Shown: positions 32,143-43,386 of the stretch, one piece after another
How the letters are laid out: every line of letters begins with the position of its first letter
Numbering within the stretch: the first letter of the stretch is position 1
Position numbers and translations under genes: made by a program
Notes under the pieces: model-generated
Database searches by the model: none
Seen by the model: the letters and a program-made list of their open reading frames with translations, nothing else
What the model was told of the DNA's origin: nothing
Origin: Zygnema cylindricum
Taxonomy: Eukaryota > Streptophyta > Zygnematophyceae > Zygnematales > Zygnemataceae
Direction of reading: 5' to 3'
Length of the DNA stretch: 59,721 nucleotides
Assembly (NCBI GenBank): GCA_037447655.1
Contig: JBBHKE010000903.1
Span: 1-59,721 of the forward strand

Positions 32143-33480
32143 CTACGCCGCTATAGCGCTGCGATGCGGTAACTTCGTCGTTGCGTTTCTTTGCCGCGTC
32201 CCCAATATAATTGCGATAGTTGCGACACTGGGATTCGCTCCTTTACCGCGGCCGCTGCGATTGCCCCTCCGGTGAAGCCGAGTGTCCTCAATCTTCTGAA
32301 ACCAGTGCAGCAACTCTGGGGAATGTAGGTCCTCCTCGTCCACCCAAGAGTCGTCCTCAGCTCCGTAGCCCTTCTTACGCACCAAATACTGGTTGGAGTT
32401 GGAATTTCGAGAGCGTTGCGACTGAAGGATCTCTTCCACCTCATACTCGTCTGATGTACCCCGAACGGGTAGTAAAGGATTATTCCGCGGTCGATTAGGA
32501 AACATTGAATCAGGGTCGCGAAACGGTTTAAGAAGGGATATATGGAAGACATTGTGGATATGCCACTCCTTCAGATTATTCAACTTATAAGCCACCTCAC
32601 CCACACGTGACAGAACTCTGAATAGGCGCGTGAATTTCGGTGCCAATTTTTTAGAGATGGCACTCGGTAAGGAGAAGTTTTCTATATTAAGGCGAACCTT
32701 ATCACCCAAGCTGAAAACGGTTTCCTTCCGACAAGCGTCGGGCTGCGAATTTTGACAATCCTTTGCCAGCTGGAGCGCCTTCGCCGTCTTTTCCAGGTTC
32801 ACTTGCATTGTTTTGGCAAAATCAAGAGTTGCCGGCGTAGGGCAGTCCGCTACCAATAATTTTTGTGGAAGGGTGGGCAGTCGTCCATTGAGGGAGAATG
32901 GCGTAGCACTCGTGGACGAGTGCACCGCACTGTTGTAAGCCACCTTGATCGCTATTAGATAGTTCACCTAATCCGTTTGGTACACCGAAACATAAGCCCG
33001 CAACGCCTCCTCCAAGGTCCGATTCACCCTTTCAGTCTGACCATCAGTTTGAGGGTGGTAAGCTGTGGACATGGCCAACTGCGTGCCACACAGCTCAAAT
33101 AGGTTTTGCCAATTTGCTAACAAATTTTCGATCACGGTCGCTTAGGATCCTCTTCGGAAGTACGTGATGGCAAAATATCTCCCGAAAGATTAAGTCTATG
33201 ACATCCCGCGCAGTCACCGTGGTTGATGTGGGTAGGAAATGGGCCATTTTTGAAAAATAATCCACGACGACGAAGATTGAGAAAGAGTCCTCCTTAGTCA
33301 GCGAGAGAGCTACAATGAAATCCATCGAGATCGCCTCCCAAGGAACAGATGGTAAGGGCAAGGGTTGTAATAGACCTTGTTGTCCCGATTCCGATTTGTT
33401 CTCAGGAGTCACATGTTCGGACATAATCCGCAATGTCCCGAGTCATGTTTGGCCAATAATACGCCTCAGCAACACGTGCG
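32143..33480 (-). pseudogene. Chromovirus integrase with C-terminal chromodomain
   Basis: The His-His part (HDEPLS.HFW..KT) is recognisable in shifted frames at 33440-33540. The catalytic core opens at 33433 with WEAISMDFIVAL...IFVVVDYFSKMAHF (first Asp) and DRDRKFVS (second Asp). It is then lost by a frameshift before the Glu. 32143-32967 resumes at the end of the core (VAYNSAVHSSTSATPF) and continues with the GPY/F-type region (LAPKFTRLFRVLSRVGEVAYKL). The chromodomain follows: DEYEVEEILQSQRSR...YLVRKKGYGAEDDSWVDEEDL. Aromatic-cage-like Tyr and Trp positions are present, which would target insertion to methylated histone H3 chromatin. Confidence 0.85.
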
Positions 33481-33691
33481 GTTGTTTTATCCCGCCAAAA
33501 ATGTCAACTGAGCGGCTCGTCATGACTCATTTGAAGTATCACATGACGTAACTCCGGATTTGTTAGAACGTAAAGTCGTGTTGTCTGACTCGGTCTGTAC
33601 CGCCAAATACCATTTGCGTTTCAGATTAATACCTTCCGTCGAATGAGTTCCTTCATTGTCTCGTCTTTGTCGTAAGCTGCTTTGATCCTAC

Positions 33692-35519
33692 TTAGCCACT
33701 GATCGTCCGCTTGCACCGTACTAGTGACTGCGCTAAGTTTTGGATCTTGCGCTGCGTCCAACGCTGCGGTGTTCTTTTCGCTGAGCTTACGTCGACATCC
33801 TGCGATGCTTGCGATCGTTGCTCTACCACTGGCGCAGCGACTCCGGGTCCTCTCGACAGCGCATCCGTCGGGTTCATCTTGCCAGTCTTATAGTCAATGA
33901 CAAGTTCCGGGCCGAAGGTTTGAAGAAACGTCATCCATCACACTTGTTTCTTGGACAACTTCAGTTCTGTTTGTAGGAACTGTAGGGCGTGGTGATCCGT
34001 GATAACTTTGATCCGCTTTCCCTGAACGTAACATTTCCCATTCTCCAGCGCATTGATGATCGCAATTGTCTCTTTTTCATGGGTGGCCTAGCTAAGCTCC
34101 GCTGCTTTTAGTTTTCGACTGTCGTAGGCAATGGGTTGTAGGCCTTTTCCCTGATCCTACATAAGGATCGCTCCAATAGCCGTATCGCTGGCGTCTGTAA
34201 TTATCGTCCAAGGTAAGTCCGGGTCGGGAACAGCTAACACAAGGGCGGTAACCAACCGTTTCTTTAGCGTGTTAAAAGCTACCCCTTGCGCCGATTTCCA
34301 CTCGTAGGGCACGTCATTCTTGAGTAACTCCGTGAGTGGTGCAACGATTTTTGGGAAACCTTCGACAAAACATTGATAGTAGGAGCATAATCCCAAAAAG
34401 CTCCGTAATTCCGTAATATTCGCCGGCTGCGGCCACTCCTTCACTGCCCTCGTTTTTTTTGGATCCACTGCGATTCCGACCCGGCTCACCACATGGCCTA
34501 AAAACTCAATTTGCTCCTTCAAAAAGTCGCATTTACTCCTCTTCGTGTACAACTTGTTCCCCCGAAAGACTTGTAGGACCGTCCGCAGGTGCTTTATATG
34601 ATCCTCCAGCGTTCGGCTACACACCAATATGTCGTCTAGAAAGACGATTACAAACGCGTCCAAATATTGCCCAAAGATGGAATTCATCAAATGCATAAAA
34701 GTTGCAGGTGCACTAGTCAACCTGAACGGCATAACTCGAAACTAGAAATGGCCATACCGAGTTCTAAACGCCGTCTTTGCCACATCCTCCTCGGCAATTC
34801 TAATCTGGTGATATCCGCAAATCTATCTTCAATAAATTTTTAGCACCTCGAAGTCGATCCAACAATTCGTCTATTCTCGCTAAAGAGTATGCATTCTTCA
34901 CCGTTGACTTATTTAGCGCTCAGTAGTCCACACACATACGAAAACCTCCATTTTTTTTATTCACCAAGAGAACGGGGGCTCTATACGGTGACTTGCTCGG
35001 TTCTATTGCTCCGGCTTCGACCAACTCCGCGAGTTGTTTTTTGAGTTCGTCCAATTCGGTGTCACACATCTTACACATCCGATTAGCCGGGGGTACTGCT
35101 CCGGGAACAAGATCTATCTTGTGGTCTACTTCGCGCTTCGGAGGTAAGCCCTCGGGGAGCTTTGGGGGAAAAACATCTACGTACTCCTCAAGAAGTTTTG
35201 TCACGACTTCCGGGGCCTCTTCGGAAGTCTTTCCGGTGTCGTCACTTTCTTTTGAGTCGAAGTCGGGGTCCTTCTTCTTCCATTCCTCAGGAATCTCCTC
35301 CTTCGCCTCCTCCATGGGTTGGACGACCGCTACACCAATAGTTTCCCCTTTTCTGAGTGCCCTCTTAAGCTGTAAGGCAGAAAGTAGGCGTCCCTCTTCC
35401 GCTCCTTTACTAGTCGCTCTCGCTTTTACCTGAAACTCTTCTTCACCCCTCTTCACTCTCATGGCACCACTTCTCCAATCGATCGTCGGATTCCATTTTT
35501 GTAGCCAGAGCTTCCCCAA
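33692..35519 (-). pseudogene. Chromovirus reverse transcriptase and RNase H
   Basis: Two open pieces (34920-35519, 34157-34732) and a short RNase H end (33692-33934). The first has VDHKIDLVPGAVPPANR, AGAIEPSKSPYRAPVLLVNKKNGGFRMCVDY, then a stop (TGA for Arg in VDYRALN). The second starts [13 protein letters not shown] and holds the catalytic FLDDILV motif. It continues through EFLGHVVS and [12 protein letters not shown] into RNase H at [13 protein letters not shown]. The short piece ends DYKTGKMNPTDALSRGPG, the normal RNase H C-terminus. About 100 codons around 34735-34920 are too damaged to read through. Confidence 0.85.
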
Positions 35520-35631
35520 GATTACCTCATGGTCCCCAAGAGGTAATACATGAAGAGTGTTGTACCATCGGAATTTCCCGATTCCGACGCGGAATACGAT
35601 GGGTAATGGATAAGGAACTTCCGTTTGCTAA

Positions 35632-35964
35632 TTATTCCGACTGATGATCCTTAAGCACCACGAGACGAAGTTTGAACCTTTTCACCGTCGCCTCGTTGAT
35701 GAAATTTCCCGATGCTCCGGAGTCTACCATGAAGCTAGTTGCGCTCACTCCGATTTGACCCCGAAATATCAAAGGGTCTCCTCCTTCATTGGCCAACCTC
35801 ATGATGTTAAGTTTCCCCTTTCTTGGATTTTTCCGTTTTGGACATTCTCGAGCCATATGGTCTCCGGAACCGCACTGGAAGCATAAGCCATTTTGCCTCC
35901 TCCGTTGGAGATCCTTGGGGGACAAGTTGTTGGCCTTGGTCTTGATAGTTTTCTTCTTTTCCAC
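35632..35964 (-). pseudogene. Chromovirus zinc knuckle and protease start
   Basis: CFQCGSGDHMAREC fits CX2CX4HX4C. About 45 residues later FMVDSGASGNFI carries the DSGA aspartic-protease active site. The frame ends in a stop at 35632, just past the active site. Confidence 0.8.
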
Positions 35965-36746
35965 AGCACGTTGACCACCTCCTTATCCTCATCAATTGCT
36001 CCAAGCTGCATCGAGGTTGGACCATCGTCTCGTAAACCCCCTCCACGGCTACTCGACCCAAAATGATAAGGTCTATGGGAGGAGAAGTCGAGTGAATCGG
36101 TCCGCTCAGCAAACTGAATGATTGACGAGAGACTAGGAGTTGTGCTTTCCCGAGCAAGCCATTGTTCCACATCCCTAGGAATGGATGATTTTAGCCCCTT
36201 CACGTAGCGATCCACAACTTCATCCTCCGTCATCGTAGGTATTTCAACCTTCCACTCCAAAAACCGTTGCGTAAACTCCAACACTGAAGTTCGTTGCTTC
36301 AACGCTGCAATCTTATCTCTTGCAGCCTTAACCGTATTGACAGGCTGCCAAGCGTCACGAAGGAATTGAATGAAGAGAGCCCAAAGAGTCAGTATATCAT
36401 CATTCTCTACCAATGTCCTCCACCATGCTCCCGCTGCCCCTTTAAAAAGACCACCCGCGTAGTGAATCTTCTCACGGTCCGATAGGCTAGGAAAATTCTC
36501 GAGATAATTCGCAACGGAGAATAGCCACGTGTCCAGGTTCTTGTGCCTTGCAGGGTCAAACTCGTCGGGAAGTCTGAATTTCGGTCACTTGTAGTCCCTC
36601 TCCATGCCTCCATGAGGTCGCTCACCAAGACGAGATTCCAAAGCTGTGACGGTGTTGCTCAGCTGCGCGTTCTGTAATCTAACGCTTTCTAACTCCCTGA
36701 GAACTTGCGTTAACATTTCAATAGTGGATACGCCGTGTTCTTCCAT
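35799..36746 (-). pseudogene. Chromovirus gag
   Basis: Starts MEEHGVSTIEMLTQVLRELE, a short coiled coil, 34 bp after the LTR. A TGA at 36585-36587 interrupts the frame before PKFRLPDEFD. The capsid-like region continues LDTWLFSVANYLENF...GGLFKGAAGAWW and FIQFLRDAWQPVNTVKAARDKI...QRFLEW, typical of Ty3/gypsy Retrotrans_gag. A frameshift near 35964 separates it from the zinc knuckle. Confidence 0.8.
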
Positions 36747-36767
36747 GCTATCGAGTCACACGGATTA

Positions 36768-36779
36768 GCTCCGATACCA
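36768..36779 (-). other. Chromovirus primer-binding site
   Basis: Reads TGGTATCGGAGC in element sense, one base after the LTR end. It is complementary to the 3' end of initiator methionine tRNA with one mismatch, the usual primer for plant gypsy elements. Confidence 0.8.
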
Positions 36780-36780
36780 A

Positions 36781-37282
36781 TGTAAAACGGACAAATATAT
36801 ATAAGCACCACAATACATAGCGGAAAGCTCCTATGATCTTCCCGTAGCAACAGCAAGAGCACACAGCAATAACAGACTAGGTTGCGCTTTATTACTCGGG
36901 AGAGGATAACAAATTTCAGCGCTCGTTGCAAAGTTCTACTCAAAGAGTCTCCTACTTACTTGGCCTACTTCACTATTTAAACTAACTAGCTGGTAGTCAA
37001 CCTAGTACTGTACAACTGTACACGTGGACCTTCACGGTCAACCAAGACAAATCTGAAAAATTTCCATCTAGAACAATACCGTACTATCTACATTCCGCGT
37101 TGTTGCTATAGTATTAAGCTACGTTGCTCTGCTACGCTGCTATGCTACTAAGTAGCTACGACGCTAAGTTGCTACGCTGCTATGTTGCGCTAGTCCAGAA
37201 TCGCAGTTGCGCTGCTCTGACACCACAACCATAGCAGCCTAGTTGCTAGCTACTACGTACCCAACTCTGTAACCCTGTTAGA
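36781..37282 (-). mobile_element. Chromovirus 5' LTR
   Basis: 502 bp between the primer-binding site and the flanking copia sequence. The element-sense start is mutated (TCTAACAGGG against TGTAACACGG in the 3' LTR remnant). The segment at 37090-37200 has a repetitive 'gctacgctgctatgct' pattern. Flanked on the outside by 'aaaag'; the matching target duplication is lost with the other end. Confidence 0.8.
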
Positions 37283-37287
37283 AAAAG

Positions 37288-37808
37288 GTTAACTGTCTAC
37301 TGATTAAGTTACCCGATGAGTTCGAGAACATAGTCAACCGTGTGAAGGACTTGCCAAACTCAAGGTGGATATGGAACTTAGTAGTAGGAATGATTTTTGT
37401 TCGGGAGAATACAATTGAATCCAAAGGAGAGGAAAGAGTGGGCAAGCCTTGGCAGCTAGGACTGAATGGAAGAAGAAGGATTCCAGTAGACCGATCGAAA
37501 ATGACGGAGGGGGGGAGCAGAAAAATCACACCAACGAGTTTGGACCATGGGCTCCCAAGGGTTTATGTCATTTTTGTAAGAATCCGGGGCACTATATGGC
37601 GGAGTGCACTAAGCTAACCGAGCTTCGGTTGAAGGAGGGGCAGACCGGTGGAACCCCGAGAGGAAAGAAAAAGGCCCTTGTGACACAGGTACATGAGGTG
37701 GAATTTGAAGACGAGGACGATGAGCTCCTATTGGATGAGGAGTTGGAAGCGACAAACGAGGTAGAAAATCTACGAAAGCATAAATGTTTTCGGTGGATTG
37801 ATAGGTGA
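37288..37808 (+). pseudogene. Copia A gag end and zinc knuckle
   Basis: LPDEFENIV at the left edge is the end of the gag helical domain. After one shift, 37449-37808 gives a zinc knuckle CHFCKNPGHYMAEC and an acidic linker (EVEFEDEDDELLLDEE). Confidence 0.75.
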
Positions 37809-38160
37809 AGCAAACTAGATTGTAGATTCAGGTGCCTCCATGCACATGTGTAAGGATAAACACCTGTTCACTAAGAGAAAAAAGATTCCCACCGTAGAGA
37901 TAGAGTTCGGGATGGGAGGATAGTCACTACTACTCTTGTAGGATCGGTAGATCTCAAAGTGTTGGTAGCAGGACAGAAATCCATAATTACATTCTCTGAT
38001 GTATTGTTTATTCCGAAGCTGAACAAAAACCTCATCTCTACGTCTGTATTCGATGATAAGGGTTTTGATACTAGCACAGGAAAGGAGTCTTTACTGCTAG
38101 TTTTGAGGAGGATTATTATTTCACCGCTGAAAAAGGTTTGCAAGGGATGTTTAGCCTGAT
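37809..38160 (+). pseudogene. Copia A protease
   Basis: The active-site motif IVDSGASMHMCKDKH is intact at about 37820-37865 but is preceded by a Trp-to-stop change at 37816-37818. A one-base loss near 37907 (gagttcggga against gagtatggggat in relatives) shifts the rest. The segment VLFIPKLNKNLISTSVFDDKGF is typical of copia protease C-termini. Confidence 0.75.
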
Positions 38161-39598
38161 TTTAAGCAACGACAAGAAGAAACTTTATTATGCTAGTGTT
38201 CATGATATAATGATGTGGCATAAGAGGCTTGGGCATGTGAATCTAGATAAGCTAAGAGAGATGAAAAAGATGGGAGCAGTGGAAGGAATTAAGTTCATTG
38301 AGAGTGAGAATCTAAGTGTTTGTAGTGGATGTGCTCAAGGTAAAGCACACAAATTGCCCTTTCCCAAAATAACCACCTATAGGGGAAAAAAAATTCTAGA
38401 TCTAGTACACACACATATTTGGGGACCTGCCAAAGTACCCTCACCAAGGGGGAAGGGATTTATGATGACTATCAGTGATGATTGGTCTCGGTATTCCAGG
38501 GTGTCTTTTTTGAAAAACAAGTCAGAAGCTCAGGATTGTTTAAGACAATAAAAAGCATGGAGGGAAAGACTCCATGAAACTCCAATCAGGAAAGTAAGGA
38601 GTGACAATGGTGGAGAGTATACTTCTAACCAGTTTGAGGAAATTCTGAGGGAATATGGATTTCAACATCAAAAGATAGTTCCAAAAAACCCAAAACATAA
38701 TAGGGTAGCTGAAGAATTACATAGGACACTAAGTGATAGTGCTAGAAGTATGTTGTCGGATAAGAAGATAGGAAAAAGGTTTTGGGTAGAAGCAATGAAC
38801 TGCGCTCATTACCTCAAAAATAGAGTTCTTACCTCAGCAATAAAAGATCAAACACCTTATGAGAGATGGACCAGCCGAAAACCAGACATATCTCATGTAA
38901 AGGTTTTCAGCAGTCAAGTATTCAATCTAGATACTGATCGGTCTAATTGGAATCTAGATCCTAAAGGAAAACCGAGATACTTGTTAGGATATGATGAGGA
39001 TGTTAAAGGATATAGAGTTTACGACCTAAAAAGGGAAGATATAATCTTAGTAAAGCATGTAGTAGTTATGGATGAAGGATAGTTTGTGGATCCCTTTAAG
39101 TATACAAAGTCATTAAAAATTAGATTTGAGTCAGAAAATTCCGATGACTTTGAGCTTCCTAACTATCCAAGTTTTAGAGAAGATGACATTCTTGCAGTTA
39201 CAAATCAGACCGAAAAGGACTTGGCTGAGAAAACTCTAGTGACAACTCTACCCGAAGAGGAAGACTTGATGGAAATTGATTTGGAATCAAGGGATAGAGG
39301 AGAAGCCGAGATTGTTCGAAAGAACCCACGAGAACCATCTATTCCGGCCACATATTTTGAGGGTGGAAGGAGAAGTAGCAAAATATTGCAAGAAAAACAG
39401 GTTAATAACAAGGTAACAAAACTATCTCATCAATGTCAACCTCAAACTTATGGAGAGGCGATGACTTGTCCAGAAAGGAACCGTTGGAAGAAAGCCATTA
39501 ATGAGGAGATGGCCTCAATTATGGCAGCCGATACTTGGGAGTTGGTGGACTGTCCACCTAACTTAAAACCAATCGTTGTAAGTGGGTTTTTAAATTAA
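38138..39598 (+). pseudogene. Copia A integrase and reverse transcriptase linker
   Basis: Zinc-binding part MWHKRLGHVNLDKLREM...CSGCAQGKAHKLPFP (HHCC). Core TISDDWSRYSR and VRSDNGGEYTSNQFEEIL supply the first and second Asp. The frame is cut by a stop at 38549-38551 between them. C-terminal GKRFWVEAMNCAHYLKNR and KPRYLLGYDEDVKGYRVYDLKREDIILVKHV are open. 39086-39598 is the acidic linker and the start of reverse transcriptase (WKKAINEEMASIMAADTWELV). Confidence 0.85.
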
Positions 39599-40427
39599 AA
39601 CTGAACCCGGATAACACCATTAAGCGTTATAAAGCCCGATGAGTGGCAAAAGGATTTACACAGGAAGAAAGAATCGACTACAAGGAAACCTTTGCCCCGG
39701 TCGTCAGATTTCCCTTTGTCCGCATACTTCTCAGTCTAGCAGCAACAGAAGACATGGAGGTGCACCAGATGGACATCAAGACAACCTTTTTGCATGGAGA
39801 ATTGGAAGAGGGGATCTTCACGTGACAACCTGAAGGATTTGTGGAGGAAGGAGAAGAGAGTAAGGTATGCCAGCTGATTAAATCTCTTTATGGTTTGAAA
39901 CATGCCCCTCGACAATGGAATAAAAAGCTTGATGAGTTTATTACCGGTCTAGGATATATTCGGATCAGCTTTGATCACTCAATCTATGTTTTTGAAGATG
40001 AGGAAGGTGTTATATTTATTGCAATTTATGTTGATGATTTGCTTGCTTTTAAGTAAATCAATGGAAAAAATTAATAAACTGAAAACCGTCTTAAAAAAAG
40101 ATTTGAAACGAAGGATACGGGGGAAGCAAAATATATTTTGGGAATTTAAGTAGAGAGAGACCGAGAAATAAAGATTATAAAATTGAATCAAAAGGAAGCA
40201 ATAAGAACATGTTGGAAAAATTTCAGATGGATAAAGCTAATAGTTCTACAACTCAAATGGAGTTTAAGAAAGGAAGTGAGGGGAGTGAGGAACAAGGACT
40301 CATAGTCTTAAACGAGGAATTAAGTCTTGAGGAGCAAAAGTTCATGCAGACTATTCCTAACAGGCAAGTAGTGGGAAGCCTATTCTATTTTATGAATTTA
40401 CCCGACCAGATTTAGCTGCACATGTAG
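39598..40427 (+). pseudogene. Copia A reverse transcriptase
   Basis: [63 protein letters not shown] and the catalytic YVDDLL (about 40027-40044) are all visible. Stops fall at the KAR*VAK junction (39641-39643; Trp expected) and before QPEGF (39823-39825), and a shift follows YVDDLLAF. Confidence 0.85.
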
Positions 40428-40429
40428 GA

Positions 40430-41020
40430 GTGTTGAGTAGAAGTCTAAATGCTCCCACTAAGAGAGATAGGGAGGCAGCTAAGAGAGTCCTTAGATATTT
40501 GATAGGAACTAGGGATCTATGGTTGCATTTGGGTGGGGAGAATACTGACATCACTACTTGGAGTGATGCCAGTTATGGTGATGCTCCGATGAGGAGATGT
40601 ACATCTGGATATGTAACATATGTGGGTGATAGGGCTTGCTGTTCGAGTAGCAAGCAGCAAAAGGTTATTGCTCAGTCCACCATGGAGGCTAAGTATATGG
40701 CCTCTTGCTCTGCTGTAAAAGAATTGATGTGGGTCAAGTCTTTGCTTGGTGAGCTTGGTCACCTTAAGAATGGTGTGCATAATTTTTTTTGTGATCATCA
40801 GGCAACAATTGCTATTTTTGCCAATCCTAAACATCATTTTAAAGCCAAACACATGAACATTAGGCTCAGCTTTGTTAGAGAGAGAGTAGAAAACAAAATA
40901 ATGAGTTTACAGTACCGACCAGATAGTGAGATGGTAGCAGATATGATGACCGAACCTGTGCCTTCCTATAAGCTTATTTTCTGCACGGAGAAGTGTGGTC
41001 TAAAATTAAAGAGTGACTAG
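40430..41020 (+). pseudogene. Copia A RNase H
   Basis: 196 open codons: VLRYLIGTRDLWLHLGG, TTWSDASYGDAPMRRCTSGY (first Asp), STMEAKYMASCSAVKE (Glu), FFCDHQATIAIFANPKHH (Asp) and the ending DMMTEPVPSYK. The best-preserved piece of the element. Confidence 0.85.
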
Positions 41021-41043
41021 AAAATAGGGGGAGTGTAGTAATT

Positions 41044-42082
41044 GATGGTTCTTTTAGTATTTTCTAGGTCTAAAATAAAATGCAGAAAAAGAAGCAGAGG
41101 CAGTTTGACTATAACTTCTCTCTCCAACTCTCACACTTGTTGTAGTCATTGAGAAGTTTGAGAGGAAGCTAGTGCCATGGCTGCCTATGCTATCCAGAGA
41201 TTTACGGGGTAATAAAGTTGTTGATTTACTAAAAGAAAAGTTGTCGCCTAGAGGATTTGATCCTGGTACCTACAGATAGGAAATGCCGCCGGTAGCCGGT
41301 AGCCTCATCCATTTAGTTTAGGATTAGTGGTAGATTATATAGAGTGTATTACATATATAAACGTTAACATATAGGCTAATTCATTTAAGGACAACTATAT
41401 ACGGGATACATAAAGTCAGTTATAAAAGTACAGATAAGGAGTACCAAGAATAAATAAGTACCGCGCATTTGTTTCGATAGCAAAACAAATACATTCCAAC
41501 TATTTATGACGGCTACGATTGAAATCGGCATTCAATCGGACGGCCGGAAAGAATGTCGAGATCGCGGAAGAAGATTTGGGCAGTTTATGTTCGGCGCCAC
41601 ATCAGATGACCCGTGGCACCTCGACATTGGATTTAGGCATCTCCAAGGATTACAGAAATGAATCTAGAAAAAACACGTGTCGACATTCTGGTCATGTCGT
41701 ACAATGTTTGTACATAAAGTACATCGGCAGCTGTACCTTTCTATACGATACAGCAATATGATTGGTGTTGAACGTCAGTACATAGAGTTTTAGAGAGAGA
41801 TGTGACTTAGAAAAATTTGGTAGATAGGACCCTCTCTCCCAGAGAGCTTCTGTACAAAAGGTCAACTTTGATCTCCATAACTTATTGCTCAAGGGAGAAA
41901 ATTCAGAGATTCTTTTTGCTCTCGACTCAAAAGAGTCTTCCCTTCACAGGGGTGAAGGTGGTCAAAGTTTATATTTTCCAGGGTGGCGGTTATTCATGCT
42001 GAAATACAAAAGGGTCACAGTTATCTTAGAGGCTTCATGTGAGCTGCTTACTCTGAGGTCCTATGGAGGTCTCAGAGTTGCA
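41044..42082 (+). mobile_element. Copia A 3' LTR
   Basis: TGTAGTAATT...GAGTTGCA, 1039 bp, preceded by the purine tract. It contains a T-arm-like palindrome near 41251-41270 (ggatttgatcctggtacc) and a promoter-like GTAC cluster (41698-41745) followed by tctctcccagagagc. It ends at the point where 'tatagcgaagtgcac' of another copia gag begins. Confidence 0.85.
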
Positions 42083-42337
42083 TATAGCGAAGTGCACTAA
42101 GCTAACCGAACTTTGGTTGAAAGGGGGGCAGATCGGTGGACCTCGAATGGGAAAGAAAAAGGCTCTTGTGACAGAGGTACATGAGGTGGAATCCGAGAAA
42201 AAAGACAATGAACTCTTGTTGGATGAGGGGTTGGAGGCGAAAACAAAGGTTATAATTCCTCAAAAGCAAAAATGTGCTTTCGAAGGACTTAAAAGTGAAG
42301 GAGGTTAAATTGTGGATTCGGGTGCTTCTATGCATAT
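42083..42337 (+). pseudogene. Copia C gag/protease fragment, left of solo LTR
   Basis: KCTKLTELWLKGGQIGG...LVTEVHEVESEKKDNELLLDE corresponds to the sequence just after the zinc knuckle. It leads to the protease motif IVDSGASMHI at 42311-42337, where the solo LTR interrupts it. With the end of LTR A it makes an accidental 81-codon frame from 42063. Confidence 0.75.
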
Positions 42338-43386
42338 TGTAGAAATTAATGGTTTTTAATTATTTTCTAGGTCTGAATAGAAATAAAGAAGCCAAGGCAG
42401 TCTACCTCTAACTTCTCTCTCCAACTCTCAAACTTGTCGCAGTCACTGAGAAATTGGAGAGGAAGATAGAGCCATGGCTACCTAGGCTATTCTAAGGTTT
42501 ACGGGAAATTTATATTAGTCTAGGGATTAATTAATAAAAGGTATGTGCCGGCGACAGGATTTGATCCTGGTACCTGCCGACCGTCAAAGAGTAGATAGCC
42601 GGTAGCGTTAGCCGTTAAGTCTAGAAGTAATCTTACATAGTATATAGTACGATAAATGATTTAAACAGGTACACCTAGGATAAGTCATTTAACTATAACT
42701 GTTAACGGGATACATAGATATGGTAGTGTAAAAGTAGGAATTGCGGTACGGATAAAAAATCAATACCGCGCATTGATTTCGTAAGCGAAACAAATACCGC
42801 GCAGGTATTTATTACGGCTACGATCAAATGCGAGTTTAATCGGACGGCCGGAATTAGCGCCGAGATCGCGGAAGAAGAATTCGGCGGTTTGTGGGCATCG
42901 CCACATCGGATGACACGTGGCGATGTTACATTGGAGTGCGGCATCTCCGAGGATTAAAGGAGCAAATCCGGATATTCCACGTGTGGACATTTAGGCCATG
43001 TCGTACAATATCCGTACATAGAGTACACCGGCAACTATACTTTTGCGTACGGAACTGTGTTTTGATTGGTTCCGTACATCAGTAGATAGAGTGTGTGAGA
43101 GAGATAGGACTTAGAAAAATTAGAAGATTGGACCCTCTCTCCCAGAGAGCTTCTGTACAAAAGGTCAACTTTGACCCTCCATAACTTACTGCTCAGGGGA
43201 GCAAACTCAGAGACTCTTTTTGCTATCGACTCAGGGGAGTCTTCCCTTCACAGGGGTGAACGTGGTCAAAGTATTTGTCTGCCAAGGTGGCAGTTATTTT
43301 TGCTTAAACACAAAAGGGTCAGGATTATCCTAGAGGCTTCTTGGAAGCTGTCCAATCTGAGGACTTATGGAGGTCTTAGATTGTCA
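42338..43386 (+). mobile_element. Solo copia LTR with 5-bp target duplication
   Basis: TGTAGAAATT...GATTGTCA, 1049 bp, flanked by CATAT at 42333-42337 and 43387-43391. The host copia protease reads GASMH on the left and HMCKDKH on the right, so removal of LTR plus one CATAT nearly restores it. Strongly similar to LTR A and B. Confidence 0.9.

Larger units (their letters stand above)
30479..37282 (-). mobile_element. Ty3/gypsy chromovirus, decayed
   Basis: Minus orientation. 5' LTR 36781-37282 (502 bp, TGTAAAACGG... in plus sense), primer-binding site at 36768-36779 (TGGTATCGGAGC on the minus strand; one change from the common initiator tRNA-Met 3'-end complement TGGTATCAGAGC), gag, protease, reverse transcriptase, RNase H, integrase and chromodomain in the usual order. 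Then an extra ~1.4-kb coding-like region and the last ~58 bp of a 3' LTR (30479-30536, matching 37225-37282). Multiple frameshifts and stops in every domain show that it is dead. Confidence 0.9.
37283..42082 (+). mobile_element. Ty1/copia element A, 5'-truncated
   Basis: Plus orientation. It begins inside gag (CLLIKLPDEFENIV), immediately against the chromovirus LTR. It runs through zinc knuckle, protease, integrase, reverse transcriptase and RNase H, and ends with a purine tract 'aaaatagggggag' (41031-41043) and a 1039-bp 3' LTR (41044-42082). Its own 5' LTR and gag N-terminus are missing. Stops and frameshifts occur in all domains. Confidence 0.9.

Noticed and set aside
41244-41275. A complete tRNA gene in the copia LTR
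   Set aside because: Only a T-arm-like hairpin is convincing. The acceptor and anticodon stems cannot be drawn and the spacing is wrong, so no tRNA feature is called.
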